This document shows positions 48,986 to 59,091 of a DNA stretch of 64,000 nucleotides, piece by piece. The position numbers and the translations under genes are program-made. Under the pieces are notes generated by a model. That model was not told the origin of the DNA. It searched no databases and saw only the letters and a list, made by a program, of their open reading frames with translations. Numbering within the stretch: position 1 is the stretch's first letter; each line of letters begins with the position of its first letter. The stretch spans positions 1-64,000 of the forward strand of contig PHBD01000014.1 of NCBI GenBank assembly GCA_002841865.1, in the 5' to 3' direction. Origin of the DNA: Deltaproteobacteria bacterium HGW-Deltaproteobacteria-19. GTDB taxonomy: Bacteria; Desulfobacterota; Syntrophia; Syntrophales; PHBD01.

Positions 48986-50295
48986 GCCACCATCTGCAGA
49001 AGACCGGATACACGGCCCTGGTCGACCGGCTGAACCGTTTCCCCCAGGGGGCGCCGCCGTCGGAGCTGCTTTTCAAGATCCTGAAGATCCTCTTCCGTGA
49101 AAAGGAAGCCGGGCTTGTCGCCCTCCTCCCGATCCGCCCCTTTACGGTGGCCCAGGCGGCCGCCCGCTGGAAGATGGGCGTGACGGAGGCGCGAAAAATC
49201 CTGGACGAGCTGGCGGGGCGGGCAATCCTTCTCGACACGGAGGATGAGAAGGGCGTGCAGACCTATGTCCTCCCGCCGCCCATGGCCGGCTTCTTCGAGT
49301 TTTCCCTCATGCGGACCCGCGGGGACATCGATCAAAAGGTCCTGAGCGAGTTGTTCTATCAGTACCTCAACGTGGAGGACGACTTCATCCGGGAGCTCTT
49401 CGCGGACGGGGAGACCCGGCTCGGCCGGGCCTTTGTCCACGAGCCGGCCCTGCCGGACGAGCCGGGCCTCGTCATCCTCGACTACGAGCGGGCCACGGAG
49501 GTCATCCGGACCTCCCCCGTACGGGGCGTCAGCACCTGCTATTGCCGCCACAAGATGGGACACCTCGGCCGCGCCTGTGATGCGCCGCTCGCAATCTGCA
49601 TGACCTTCAACGCCTCGGCCGAATCCCTGGTGAAGCACGGCCACGCCCGGGCCGTCGGTGTGGAGGAGGGCCTGGACCTGCTCCGGGAGGCCTGGGAGCG
49701 GAACCTCGTTCAGTTCGGCTCCAACGTGCGGGAGAAGATCAACTTCATCTGCAACTGCTGCGGCTGCTGCTGCGAGGCCATGATCGCCGCCCGCCGCTTT
49801 TCTCTCCTGCAGCCGGTCCACACGACGAACTTCCTGCCGGAGGTTCAGGAAGATGGCTGCACCGGCTGCGGGCGGTGCGCTAACGTCTGCCCCGTGGAGG
49901 CCATGAGCCTGGTCTCGGCGAACGATCCCCGCCGGCCGAAGAAGCGAAAGGCCCAACTGCGGGCGGAGGTATGCCTGGGCTGCGGCCTCTGCGTCCGGGC
50001 CTGCCCGGAGAGCCGAATCCGGCTCGTGAGCCGGCCTGAGCGGGTCATCACGCCCCTCGATACCGCACACCTGGCCGTCGTCATGGCTGTCGAGCGGGGA
50101 AAGCTGCAGGATCTGATCTTCGACAACCGGGCACTCTTCAGTCACCGGGCCATGGCAGCGATCCTGGGGACGATTCTCAGGATGCCGCCGGTGACGCAGG
50201 TCATGGCATCCCGGCAGATGAAATCGCGTTATCTGGAGACCCTGATCGGGCGAATGAAGAACGACGGCGGGATCGCTCCCGCCTCCCGCGAGTGA
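48982..50295 (+). CDS. Cys-rich 4Fe-4S dicluster protein (paralog of 16848..17933)
   Basis: STCYCRHKMGHLGRACDAPLAIC, FICNCCGCCCE, CTGCGRCANVCPVEAM, CLGCGLCVRACPESRI; ATGA overlap with the MFS gene. Confidence 0.85.
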   Translation: MSHHLQKTGYTALVDRLNRFPQGAPPSELLFKILKILFREKEAGLVALLPIRPFTVAQAAARWKMGVTEARKILDELAGRAILLDTEDEKGVQTYVLPPPMAGFFEFSLMRTRGDIDQKVLSELFYQYLNVEDDFIRELFADGETRLGRAFVHEPALPDEPGLVILDYERATEVIRTSPVRGVSTCYCRHKMGHLGRACDAPLAICMTFNASAESLVKHGHARAVGVEEGLDLLREAWERNLVQFGSNVREKINFICNCCGCCCEAMIAARRFSLLQPVHTTNFLPEVQEDGCTGCGRCANVCPVEAMSLVSANDPRRPKKRKAQLRAEVCLGCGLCVRACPESRIRLVSRPERVITPLDTAHLAVVMAVERGKLQDLIFDNRALFSHRAMAAILGTILRMPPVTQVMASRQMKSRYLETLIGRMKNDGGIAPASRE

Positions 50296-50449
50296 CACGC
50301 CGGGACCCGCATTTTCCCAGCCTCCAATCCCTTCCATTTCCAGCGAAAATAGGGTATTTCGTGTCAGCAAACCGGTACAAAAATGTGCCGCATCGGGATT
50401 GAAATTGTTACGACGTGCACCAGCAACCGACGAATCTAAGGAGGAAGGG

Positions 50450-51973
50450 ATGGCCGGAAGGGCGGGAAAGGGATTCGACAACGAACAGTACATCCGGGAG
50501 CAGACCGAGGAGATCCTCGGACGCGTCAAGCAGTTCGACAACAAGCTCTACCTGGAGTTCGGCGGAAAGCTGTTGTACGACTACCATGCAGCGCGGGTCC
50601 TGCCGGGGTACGATCCCAACGTCAAGATGCGCCTCATCCGGGAGCTGAAGGGCAGCGCCGACATCCTTCTATGCATCTATGCCGGCGACATCGAACGGAA
50701 AAAGATCCGGGCCGATTTCGGCATCACCTATGACTCGGACGCCCTGAAGCTGATCGATGACCTCCGGGGGTGGGGCATCGACATCCTGGGCGTCGTCATC
50801 ACCCGCTACGACAGCCAGCCCGCAGCGGAGCTTTTTAAGAACAAGCTGGAGCGTCGCGGCGTCCGGGTCTTCACCCACCGATTCACAAAGGGATACCCGA
50901 CGGACGTCGAGTCCATCGTCAGCGACGACGGGTACGGGGCCAACGAATACATTCCGACGGAGAAGCCCCTGGTGATCGTCACGGGCCCGGGGCCGGGGAG
51001 CGGCAAGCTCGCCACCTGCCTGTCCCAGCTCTATCACGAGTACCGTCGCGGCGTGAAAGCCGGGTATGCGAAATTCGAGACCTTCCCCATCTGGAGCATC
51101 CCCCTGAAGCACCCCGTAAACGTCGCCTACGAGGCGGCCACGGCGGACATCCGGGACTTCAACCTCATCGACCCCTTCCACCTGGAGGCCTACGGGAAGA
51201 GTTCCGTCAACTACAACCGCGACGTGGAGGTCTTTCCCGTCCTGAAGCGGATCCTGGAAAAGATCACGGGGAAGGAATCCTTCTATCTGTCCCCCACGGA
51301 CATGGGCGTGAACCGGGCCGGCTTCGCCATCATCGACGACGAGGTGACCCGGGAGGCGTCCCTGCAGGAGATCATCCGGCGATACTTCCGCTACCGCTGC
51401 GAATATGTCATGGGCTTCACCGACCGGGGGACCGTGCAGCGGGTGGAGCTTTTCATGAAGGATTTCCACCTGGAGGCGAAGAACCGCGCGGTGGTGGAGC
51501 CGGCCTGGGAGGCCGCCCGGGAGGCCCGGGACCAGGAAAAGGGGAACGAGGGGATCTACTGCGGGGCGGCGATCGAGCTGATGGATGGGACGATCGTGAC
51601 GGGGAACAACTCGCCCCTGATGCATGCCGCATCCAGTCTGGTCCTCCATGCAGTCAAACACCTTGCGGATATCCCTGCCAAGATCAAGCTGCTGCCCGCC
51701 TATATCACCGACGCGGTTTGCAATCTGAAAACGGAGGCCCTGGGTGAGAAGTCCGTCAGCATGGACCTGGAGGAGACGCTGGTGGCACTTGGGATCAGCG
51801 CCGCCACCAATCCGGCGGCCCAGCTCGCCGTGGAAAAACTGCAGGAGCTCAAGGGGTGCGAGGTCCACATGACCCACATGCCCACACCGGGCGACGAGGC
51901 GGGCCTGCGCCGGCTCGGCGTCAACCTGACGAGCGAGCCCAACTTTTCGACAAAGAACCTGTTCCTGGTCTGA
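50450..51973 (+). CDS. DUF1846 family protein
   Basis: GFDNEQYIREQTEEILGRVKQFDNKLYLEFGGKLLYDYHAARVLPGYDPNVKMRLI…. Confidence 0.88.
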   Translation: MAGRAGKGFDNEQYIREQTEEILGRVKQFDNKLYLEFGGKLLYDYHAARVLPGYDPNVKMRLIRELKGSADILLCIYAGDIERKKIRADFGITYDSDALKLIDDLRGWGIDILGVVITRYDSQPAAELFKNKLERRGVRVFTHRFTKGYPTDVESIVSDDGYGANEYIPTEKPLVIVTGPGPGSGKLATCLSQLYHEYRRGVKAGYAKFETFPIWSIPLKHPVNVAYEAATADIRDFNLIDPFHLEAYGKSSVNYNRDVEVFPVLKRILEKITGKESFYLSPTDMGVNRAGFAIIDDEVTREASLQEIIRRYFRYRCEYVMGFTDRGTVQRVELFMKDFHLEAKNRAVVEPAWEAAREARDQEKGNEGIYCGAAIELMDGTIVTGNNSPLMHAASSLVLHAVKHLADIPAKIKLLPAYITDAVCNLKTEALGEKSVSMDLEETLVALGISAATNPAAQLAVEKLQELKGCEVHMTHMPTPGDEAGLRRLGVNLTSEPNFSTKNLFLV

Positions 51974-51989
51974 GAAAAACGGGTCAGGT

Positions 51990-53126
51990 TTATTTTTCCG
52001 CAATCCGGATCCGGACGGCGGTTGTACCATTGCGGGTATCGGCGGCCGCTCCGCTCGACTGCAGGTCGCCAAGCGACCGGAGGCGCTCGATCAGGTCGGG
52101 CAGGGCGGGTGAAGGGAGATTTGCCGAGAGCAGGATCCCGCCCTGTTGCACCCGGCGCCGAACGTCCCCCGCCCCCGAGGCGCGCAGCTCCCTTTCGGCG
52201 GCTGCGGCAACGGCGGTGACATCCTGCACCCGGAGCACGAGGTCTACAGCGGGAATCCGGACGGTCGCTTTCTTCTTCATCGCGGCATTGTCGGGTTTCT
52301 CCTCTTTCGCCGCCATGACGGCGGATTCGGACTGATCTTTCCGTTTTGATTCGTATGCGGCCTTCTGCCGGACTTTTCCCGCTTCCCGCAGGTCCTCCCC
52401 ACCGGATTCACGGACCGCTTCCGCTGCTGGGGGCTGTACTGCGCTACTGCCGAGAGGGGCCGCATACCCCCCGGGTCCTGCATCCGCCTTGCGTTCCACT
52501 GACGGCGGGGCGGCCCGGTCGGAAGGGCCGGTCGATCCCCGTCGGCCCGGCGGGGGCGCGAAGCCGAGGCCTTTCTCCTCGGAATCATGCGGGCGTGACA
52601 TTGCCGGTTCAGCCGACCGCGGAGGGGCGCTCCGCACGGCCTGCTCCGCCTTTGGCTCTTCCTGTCTGCGTTCCGGCGACGGGGCGGGCTCCGCGGCCTT
52701 CCGGGCCGCCTCGGGAGCGGCCGCCTTTTCCTCGATCCGGGCAGGTGGCAACGGCAGGTCCAGGGCCTGCCGCTCCGGCTCGCCGGTCCGGTAGACCTGG
52801 AAGGCCAGGACGGCAACCAGGACCATGGCAAAGGCCTGGATGGGAACCTTGATGTGCAGGGGGAAGAAGAGTGTCCGGAGAATCCCGCGCTTCGGCGCCG
52901 CCTCCTCGCGGATCCGGGTCATGATCTTCTGACTGAGCCAGGGCGGCGGCTCGACTTCCTCTAATTCATGAACGAGGCCGACGGTTTTCCGGAGATCCTC
53001 GGCGGCCTTCAGGCAGGACGGGCAGGAGGGCAGGTGATCCTCGATCCGCCTCCGCTCATCCGCCGGGAGGGCATTGTCGAGATAAGCCGACAGGCGTTCT
53101 TCGATTTCTTTGCAGGTCATCGCCAA
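51990..53126 (-). CDS. Anti-sigma factor (zf-HC2-like) with long Pro/Ala-rich linker and C-terminal unknown domain
   Basis: EIEERLSAYLDNALPADERRRIEDHLPSCPSCLKAAEDL; TM IQAFAMVLVAVLAFQVY; 10-nt overlap with the sigma gene. Confidence 0.8.
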   Translation of the reverse strand: MAMTCKEIEERLSAYLDNALPADERRRIEDHLPSCPSCLKAAEDLRKTVGLVHELEEVEPPPWLSQKIMTRIREEAAPKRGILRTLFFPLHIKVPIQAFAMVLVAVLAFQVYRTGEPERQALDLPLPPARIEEKAAAPEAARKAAEPAPSPERRQEEPKAEQAVRSAPPRSAEPAMSRPHDSEEKGLGFAPPPGRRGSTGPSDRAAPPSVERKADAGPGGYAAPLGSSAVQPPAAEAVRESGGEDLREAGKVRQKAAYESKRKDQSESAVMAAKEEKPDNAAMKKKATVRIPAVDLVLRVQDVTAVAAAAERELRASGAGDVRRRVQQGGILLSANLPSPALPDLIERLRSLGDLQSSGAAADTRNGTTAVRIRIAEK

Positions 53127-53743
53127 TCACCCAGAAGCCGGGACAGGCATTCTTTCATGGCGCTCCGCGCCCGGAACAGCCGGGAGCGGACCGTGCCGCC
53201 GGGAAGTTTGAGCATGCCGCCGATCTCCTCGTAGGAGAAGCCCTGGATATCCCTCAAAACCAGGACCTCCCGGTATTCGCCCTCCAGAGTGCCGATGCAC
53301 TCCTGAACCTTTTCCTCCCGCTCCTTCCGCTCCAGCCGTTCACTCGGATTCTCCAGAGGCGAAATGGCCCGGCAGGGGATGCACCCGCCGTCCTCCGTCG
53401 AAGGTGCCTCCGGGGCGGGCGCTTCATGCCGGGAGCGGGCCTGAGCCTGCTTCATCCGGTTCCTCGTCACGTTCAGGACGATTTCATGAAGCCAGGTGGA
53501 AAACCGCGCCTCCCGCCGAAATCTCGGCAGTCCCCGCCACGCCGACAGAAAGGCTTCCTGGACGACATCACAGGCCTCGTCGTAGTCTCCCAACATCCGG
53601 TACGCCAGGTTCAGCATCCGCTTCTGGTGCCGCTCCACGAGCGCATCGAAGGCGTCCACATGTCCGCCTTGGCACCGGGCGACTGCGTCAGCGTCCGGAT
53701 CATCGACCGGTTGGTTTGCAGGGATATCCGCGGGATCAGCCAT
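53117..53743 (-). CDS. ECF RNA polymerase sigma factor
   Basis: FDALVERHQKRMLNLAYRMLGDYDEACDVVQEAFLSAWRGLPRFRREARFSTWLHEIVLNVTRNRMKQ…VLVLRDIQGFSYEEIGGMLKLPGGTVRSRLFRAR. Confidence 0.92.
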   Translation of the reverse strand: MADPADIPANQPVDDPDADAVARCQGGHVDAFDALVERHQKRMLNLAYRMLGDYDEACDVVQEAFLSAWRGLPRFRREARFSTWLHEIVLNVTRNRMKQAQARSRHEAPAPEAPSTEDGGCIPCRAISPLENPSERLERKEREEKVQECIGTLEGEYREVLVLRDIQGFSYEEIGGMLKLPGGTVRSRLFRARSAMKECLSRLLGDWR

Positions 53744-53897
53744 TGGGATCGGAAAGCATCGCTCCTCTGAAATTGCGATCCCATGGCAGCGGAAGCCACC
53801 GTTCTTGTCAAGCCATTTCCGCTCCCCGAAGCGGGGGCAGGTTTGGAAAAACCGGCCGGATTTATTTTTCAGGCTCGTTCTTGTAAGACAACCGGGA

Positions 53898-53916
53898 GGG
53901 TGGAAAAGTTCCACCC
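53898..53916. promoter_or_regulatory. Palindrome GGGTGGAA-AAG-TTCCACCC
   Basis: Perfect 8-bp arms in the divergent intergenic region between the sigma factor and thioesterase genes. Confidence 0.45.
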
Positions 53917-54009
53917 CAGGGAACAGGGCGGAATCGGGGCTGTAAAAAAGGGGCCGACAGTGTTACGATCCGCGCGCATTCCAAGACACATAAATCTGAT
54001 TTATTTGTC

Positions 54010-54471
54010 TTGATCCATATCCGGGACGAGGTTGCACATATGGACGGAAAGGTGAGGGAGGCGATCTTCCGGCGGGTGGAGAAGGAGCCCTTCGCCCGGA
54101 AATTCGATCTGAAGCTCCTGGATCTGGCGGAGGGCTACTCCAAAGTCACGATGACGTTTACCCCGGACATGGAGAACATCTTCGGGATGGCCCATGGCGG
54201 AGCGATCTTCGCGCTCATGGACGAGGCCTTCGAAACGGCCTCCAACTCGCACGGAACAATGGCCGTGGCCCTCAACATGGGCATCAGCTTCCTGGCCACG
54301 CCCAGCCCGGGAGCGTCGATGACTGCGGAGGCCCGGGAAATCAACCGGACCACCCGGACCGCCCTCTATGAAATCAAGGTCACCGACGACGGGGGACGTC
54401 TCCTCGCCACCTGCCAGGCCCTCGTCTACCGGAAGGGAACGCCGCTCCCCTTCCTGGAAGAAGGAGCGTGA
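54010..54471 (+). CDS. PaaI family hotdog thioesterase
   Basis: NIFGMAHGGAIFALMDEAFETASNSHGTMAVALNMGISFLATPSPG; start may be ATG 54040. Confidence 0.88.
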   Translation: MIHIRDEVAHMDGKVREAIFRRVEKEPFARKFDLKLLDLAEGYSKVTMTFTPDMENIFGMAHGGAIFALMDEAFETASNSHGTMAVALNMGISFLATPSPGASMTAEAREINRTTRTALYEIKVTDDGGRLLATCQALVYRKGTPLPFLEEGA

Positions 54472-54480
54472 CGGGCCGCC

Positions 54481-55797
54481 ATGGACTGGCTCTTCACTCT
54501 GCCCGCCTACGCCAAGATCCTCGGCTCGTTCCTGGGGATACTGCTCCTGAACCGCTTCGGGGTGCCCCTCGGCGTGGCGATCCTGTCGTTCGCACTCCTG
54601 CTCACGGCCTGGACGGGAACGGGCCTGCAGGGATTCATCTACCAGATCGAGACATTCATCCTGCCCCATAACGCGCTGCTGCCCCCGATCATCCTGCTCC
54701 TTCTCTTCTTCAGCGATTCCCTCAAGCGGACGGGGCGGATGGACCGGACCATCGGCGGCCTTAAGGACTGGCTCCAGAGGAAGCATTTGATCATCGCAGG
54801 ACTGCCGGCGCTGGTGGGCCTTCTGCCCATGCCGGCGGGGGCTCTTTTCTCGGCGCCCTTCGTGGCTGCCATGGACGAGGAGAAGGAGCTGACGCCGGCC
54901 CGCAAGGTGGCGATCAATTACTGGTTCCGCCACATCTGGGAGTACTGGTGGCCCCTGTATCCCGGCGTCATCCTGGCCATGCAGTACGCGGGCCTGTCGG
55001 TCCTCACGTATTTCCTCATCCAGGTCCCCTTCACCGCCGCGGCAATCCTGGGGGGCTATCTCTTCATCCTGCGCGGCATCGGGAAGGGGAAAGGGGAGGG
55101 GATGGGAAGCGAGCGGGCAAACAGCACCTGGGATGCGGAGGCCGTGTTCTCGGCCATCCTTCCCATCGGGGTCCTGGTGCTGGTCTCCATCATGGGCTCG
55201 GCCCTCCTGCCGCTTCTCGGCGTGAAGGGAACGCTGGCCAACCTCGTGGCCATGCTGGTGGGACTGCTCCTGGCCCTGATCGCATCCTTCGCAGGCCACG
55301 GATCAACCTTCCTGCCGGCCCTCTCCCTCTTCCGGAAAAAAGAAACGTGGCTAATGGTCGTCCTCGTCCTGGGCATCCAGGCTTTCTCGGCGGCGCTCCT
55401 GTGTCCGCTGGACGGGGCGGGAGGAACCCTCGTCACAGGCATGCGGGACGAACTGGTCCGGACGGGCATCCCCCTCATCACGATCGTCATGGTCATCCCC
55501 TTCATCTCCGGGGCGGTCACCGGGGTGGCCTTCGGATTCGTCGGGGCCAGCTTCCCCATCGTCTTCGCCCTCCTGGGGCCCGATCCCTCCCTGGCCGTGG
55601 CGGCCGCGACCACGAGCTTCGCTTATACCTTCGGCTACATGGGCATGATGCTGTCGCCCATGCACGCCTGCTTCGTCGTCACAGCGGAATACTTCCGCAC
55701 ACCCATTTACGGGGCCTACCGGTACCTCCTGGGGCCGGCGGCGATCATGCTGGTGACGGCGGGGGTGCTGTCGGCGGCGTGGTATTTCCTGCTATAG
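54481..55797 (+). CDS. DUF401 family membrane protein
   Basis: Multi-TM; IPLITIVMVIPFISGAVTGVAFGFVGASFPIVFALLG, YMGMMLSPMHACFVVTAEYF. Confidence 0.8.
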   Translation: MDWLFTLPAYAKILGSFLGILLLNRFGVPLGVAILSFALLLTAWTGTGLQGFIYQIETFILPHNALLPPIILLLLFFSDSLKRTGRMDRTIGGLKDWLQRKHLIIAGLPALVGLLPMPAGALFSAPFVAAMDEEKELTPARKVAINYWFRHIWEYWWPLYPGVILAMQYAGLSVLTYFLIQVPFTAAAILGGYLFILRGIGKGKGEGMGSERANSTWDAEAVFSAILPIGVLVLVSIMGSALLPLLGVKGTLANLVAMLVGLLLALIASFAGHGSTFLPALSLFRKKETWLMVVLVLGIQAFSAALLCPLDGAGGTLVTGMRDELVRTGIPLITIVMVIPFISGAVTGVAFGFVGASFPIVFALLGPDPSLAVAAATTSFAYTFGYMGMMLSPMHACFVVTAEYFRTPIYGAYRYLLGPAAIMLVTAGVLSAAWYFLL

Positions 55798-55806
55798 AAG
55801 AAGCAC

Positions 55807-55838
55807 AAAAGGGGACAGATATGAGTATGTCCTTTTTT
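55807..55838 (+). terminator. Rho-independent terminator
   Basis: AAAAGGGGACA-N10-TGTCCTTTTTT. Confidence 0.75.
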
Positions 55839-56677
55839 GCCTTCATGTCTCAGTATCTCTGGATCCTTGCGCTCAGCTGTTTTTGAACAGCCTTGAGAGG
55901 AAATGTTCCGAATGAATGAGGATCAACGGAAACCCAACTGTGTGTGTTGCATATGATTCGGGGGATGGAAACAGTATCATCTGCACTGGAAATTTTGCGG
56001 GCATGATGCATGAATTTGACGTTCGGTGTTTCATTTTCCCTCGGCTTGTGCTAGATAGCTCCCACCGCAGGTCATTCCCCTGACCGAAGATTACCCCCAA
56101 TCTCCAATAAATCCTTATGAATCAAGCAAGTCCATGACCGAGTGGATTCTCGTGGATTACGCTTGTGCCTGCGGCATCGGGCTTGTGAACCTGCAGGATT
56201 TCAATACAGCAGGGACAGACCCGGATGCCGATGTGGGGGAAAGCACGACCCGGAAAGCCGTTCCACTCCAATGGTTCTCGATACCGCCACCATAGCGAAA
56301 GCTGCCGTGATAATTTTTGGTGCTGATCGCGAAACGCAGGATGGAACATGCATCCGTGATCGTATCCGCGTGACGGACCATTCCGACGTCTAGATTATGG
56401 CCCTGAACTGTCAATAAATGTGAGGACGAAGTGAATCTTTCAATACCGGCAACGGAAGAGGTATTTCGGTTCATGAGTATATAAAGACGATTGAATAAGG
56501 AACCGATCATTCAATGCGCTATGTTGAATTTGGCCGATGGGCTGGCAGTCCTTCTGCTTTGACAGGGGCCACCCAAAAAGTATGGGAGATTCTTCATTGA
56601 AGTTAACAATTTGAGGACATTTTCACGATCATAATGTCATATAAAGGACATTCGAGGAAGATTATATAAGGACATTT

Positions 56678-57697
56678 ATGGAAGCCGCTATTATCACTAC
56701 ATACCGCTGTCCCATGCACTGCAAGATGTGCAACATCTGGGACAACCCGTCTGACCCAAAAATAGAATTCCAGCCCGGACTCTTGAATAAACTCCCCAAA
56801 CTGGCCCTGGTGAACCTTACCGGCGGCGAGCCCTTTGTAAGGGAAGATCTGGAAGAGATTGCCCGGATCCTTTTCACAAAGACCGATCGCATTGTCATCA
56901 GCACCAGCGGCTGGTTTGAGGACCGGATCATCCGGATGGCCACGAAGTATCCCAATCTTGGGTTCCGGGTGAGCATCGAGGGGCTGTCACAGAAAAACGA
57001 TGAGCTCCGGGGACGGGAAGGCGGATTTGACCGCGGCCTGAGAACCCTCTTGGAACTGTATAGGATGGGCATTAAAGACATCGGTTTCGGCATTACAGTC
57101 TCGAACAGCAATTCCTCCGACATGCTTCATCTTTATGAACTGGCGCGAAACCTGAAGTTGGAATTCGCCACGGCAGCGTTTCATAATTCCTTTTACTTTC
57201 ACAAGGAGGACAACGCCATCACCAACATCGATGAAGTCAGTGCCAACTTCGAGGAGCTCATCAATCGCCTCCTGAAAGAAAACCACCCGAAATCCTGGTT
57301 CAGGGCATGGTTCAATCTAGGCCTGATCAATTACATCAAGGGAAATCCAAGATTTCTACCCTGCGAGGCCGGATCGGAAAACTTCTTCATCGATCCATAC
57401 GGCGAAGTCCTGCCTTGCAATGGCATGGAAGCCAAGTGCTGGCTTGCCACCATGGGGAATCTTAACGATGCAAAGGACTTTATGGAAATATGGGAGAGTG
57501 AGCAGGCAAGGAAAGTAAGGGAAGAGGTCAAAAAGTGCCCCAAGAACTGCTGGATGATCGGCTCGGCTTCTCCGGTGATGAAGAAATATGTTGTTAAGTT
57601 GCTTCCTTGGATCATCGCAAATAAGTTTAAATCCATGACGGGGAGACGAGTCTGCCGGGATCAAATGCCGGATCTCAATAGAAAATATCTAATTTAA
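56678..57697 (+). CDS. Radical SAM / SPASM-like protein
   Basis: TYRCPMHCKMCNIW (CxxxCxxC), LTGGEPFVREDL, C-terminal PCEAGSENFFIDPYGEVLPCNGM…CPKNCW. Confidence 0.9.
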   Translation: MEAAIITTYRCPMHCKMCNIWDNPSDPKIEFQPGLLNKLPKLALVNLTGGEPFVREDLEEIARILFTKTDRIVISTSGWFEDRIIRMATKYPNLGFRVSIEGLSQKNDELRGREGGFDRGLRTLLELYRMGIKDIGFGITVSNSNSSDMLHLYELARNLKLEFATAAFHNSFYFHKEDNAITNIDEVSANFEELINRLLKENHPKSWFRAWFNLGLINYIKGNPRFLPCEAGSENFFIDPYGEVLPCNGMEAKCWLATMGNLNDAKDFMEIWESEQARKVREEVKKCPKNCWMIGSASPVMKKYVVKLLPWIIANKFKSMTGRRVCRDQMPDLNRKYLI

Positions 57698-57741
57698 TAT
57701 TAGGCTTGACACAGCCGAAATGGGAAGTTCGACAAAAATGA

Positions 57742-59091
57742 TTGAATATAAACAAGAGAGCTTCTTTGTATAAACTGCGCGAGACAGATATCGTTTATTT
57801 TAGAGATAAAAATGAGATATTCACCATTATATCGAATTTTATCGCCGTTAACGGGAGTAATATACGAATCTTCTCCTATCTGCTTTTCGTCCAACTATTT
57901 GTCTTAGCAGTAGGTTTTTTTACACAAATAAAGATTGCCAATACCCTTGGTAGGGAGCTTTTCGGCCAGTTGGCATATGGATTGGCAATCGGTATATACG
58001 GTCAGGTTTTTATAAGGTTTGGTCTGGATCGAACCCTTGTCAGGGACCTCGTTCATCATCCTGAAAAAACAGAGAATATTGTTGCTGCAAGCTTGACCCT
58101 GCGATATGCGTTGTCGGTATTCCTCATCTTTGCTCTTGTTTTATGGAAGCATTTTTTTGCGGTAGATATTTCTTGGGGATTACTGCTGGTCATCATTGGA
58201 TTTTCAATTCTCTCTCTGGACCTTCAACCCGTTTATGATGCATGGAAAAAAATTCCACGCCATACGACCTATTACCTTATACAAAAGATCATTTATTTTA
58301 CAGTAGTCTGGTTTATTGTTCTTTTTTTCCCCAATTCTTTATCGATTAACTTGATTGGCACGGCTGTCCTTTCATCAGCCATTGTATTTCTTTTTCTTCA
58401 GCATAATTGGGTAGCGAATGCGATGATTGATAGAACAGAGATACGATATTCATTCTTTGCAGCGTATGAATTAGGTCGTCAAAACATACTTGTATGGTTC
58501 ACTGCGTTCGGTGGACTGTTTATCGTGTACTTTAATCAATTGATTTTAAAGTACTATGCTGGATTCTCCGAGTTGGGTAGTTATGCCGCTGCATGGCAGA
58601 TAGTAATGCTTGGAATGCTTTTTCTCGATCAGATAGCGCGCATTGGGAATCCAGCGACTGCATATTACACAAAAAGAGATGTACCGCCAAGGGCCCGTGC
58701 AACATTTATAATGAAGTACGTGAGTATAATGATGATCGCCATATCTCCTATTGTATTGGTAATGTTAGTTTTTCAAACACTTGTTTTCGAATTACTTTTT
58801 AAACCTGAATATGCCCCTGCGTCAACCTTATTGCCTATATTTGCTATATACTTGATTCTTGTGTCTGTTGGATATGTGGCGTCTCAGTATTTGCTTGCTG
58901 CCAGAAAAGAACAATATTATTTTTTTAGCATTCTCATTGGCGCAATAGCAAGTGTTTTGTTAGGCGTATCAATTATACCATGTTATGGAGCGTGGGGTGC
59001 GGCATTGACCATATGTGTATCTCATGCCCTTACAATATTAATTAATATTGCATGTATGTTTTATAATTTAAAAAAAGAAGATGAACAATAA
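57742..59091 (+). CDS. Oligosaccharide flippase (Wzx-like)
   Basis: Many TM segments; ANTLGRELFGQLAYGLAIGIYGQVFIRFGLDRTLVRDLVH; context. Confidence 0.85.
   Translation: MNINKRASLYKLRETDIVYFRDKNEIFTIISNFIAVNGSNIRIFSYLLFVQLFVLAVGFFTQIKIANTLGRELFGQLAYGLAIGIYGQVFIRFGLDRTLVRDLVHHPEKTENIVAASLTLRYALSVFLIFALVLWKHFFAVDISWGLLLVIIGFSILSLDLQPVYDAWKKIPRHTTYYLIQKIIYFTVVWFIVLFFPNSLSINLIGTAVLSSAIVFLFLQHNWVANAMIDRTEIRYSFFAAYELGRQNILVWFTAFGGLFIVYFNQLILKYYAGFSELGSYAAAWQIVMLGMLFLDQIARIGNPATAYYTKRDVPPRARATFIMKYVSIMMIAISPIVLVMLVFQTLVFELLFKPEYAPASTLLPIFAIYLILVSVGYVASQYLLAARKEQYYFFSILIGAIASVLLGVSIIPCYGAWGAALTICVSHALTILINIACMFYNLKKEDEQ

Noticed and set aside
48853-50544. 563-aa minus-strand ORF
   Set aside because: Antisense to the 4Fe-4S protein, which has clear Cys motifs in the sense frame
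50669-52072. 467-aa minus-strand ORF
   Set aside because: Antisense to the DUF1846 gene; no recognisable domain
56133-56400. Short ORFs in the ~880-bp gap before the radical SAM gene (e.g. MTEWILVDYACACGIGLVNLQ…)
   Set aside because: No ribosome-binding context or recognisable family; cannot separate from chance ORFs
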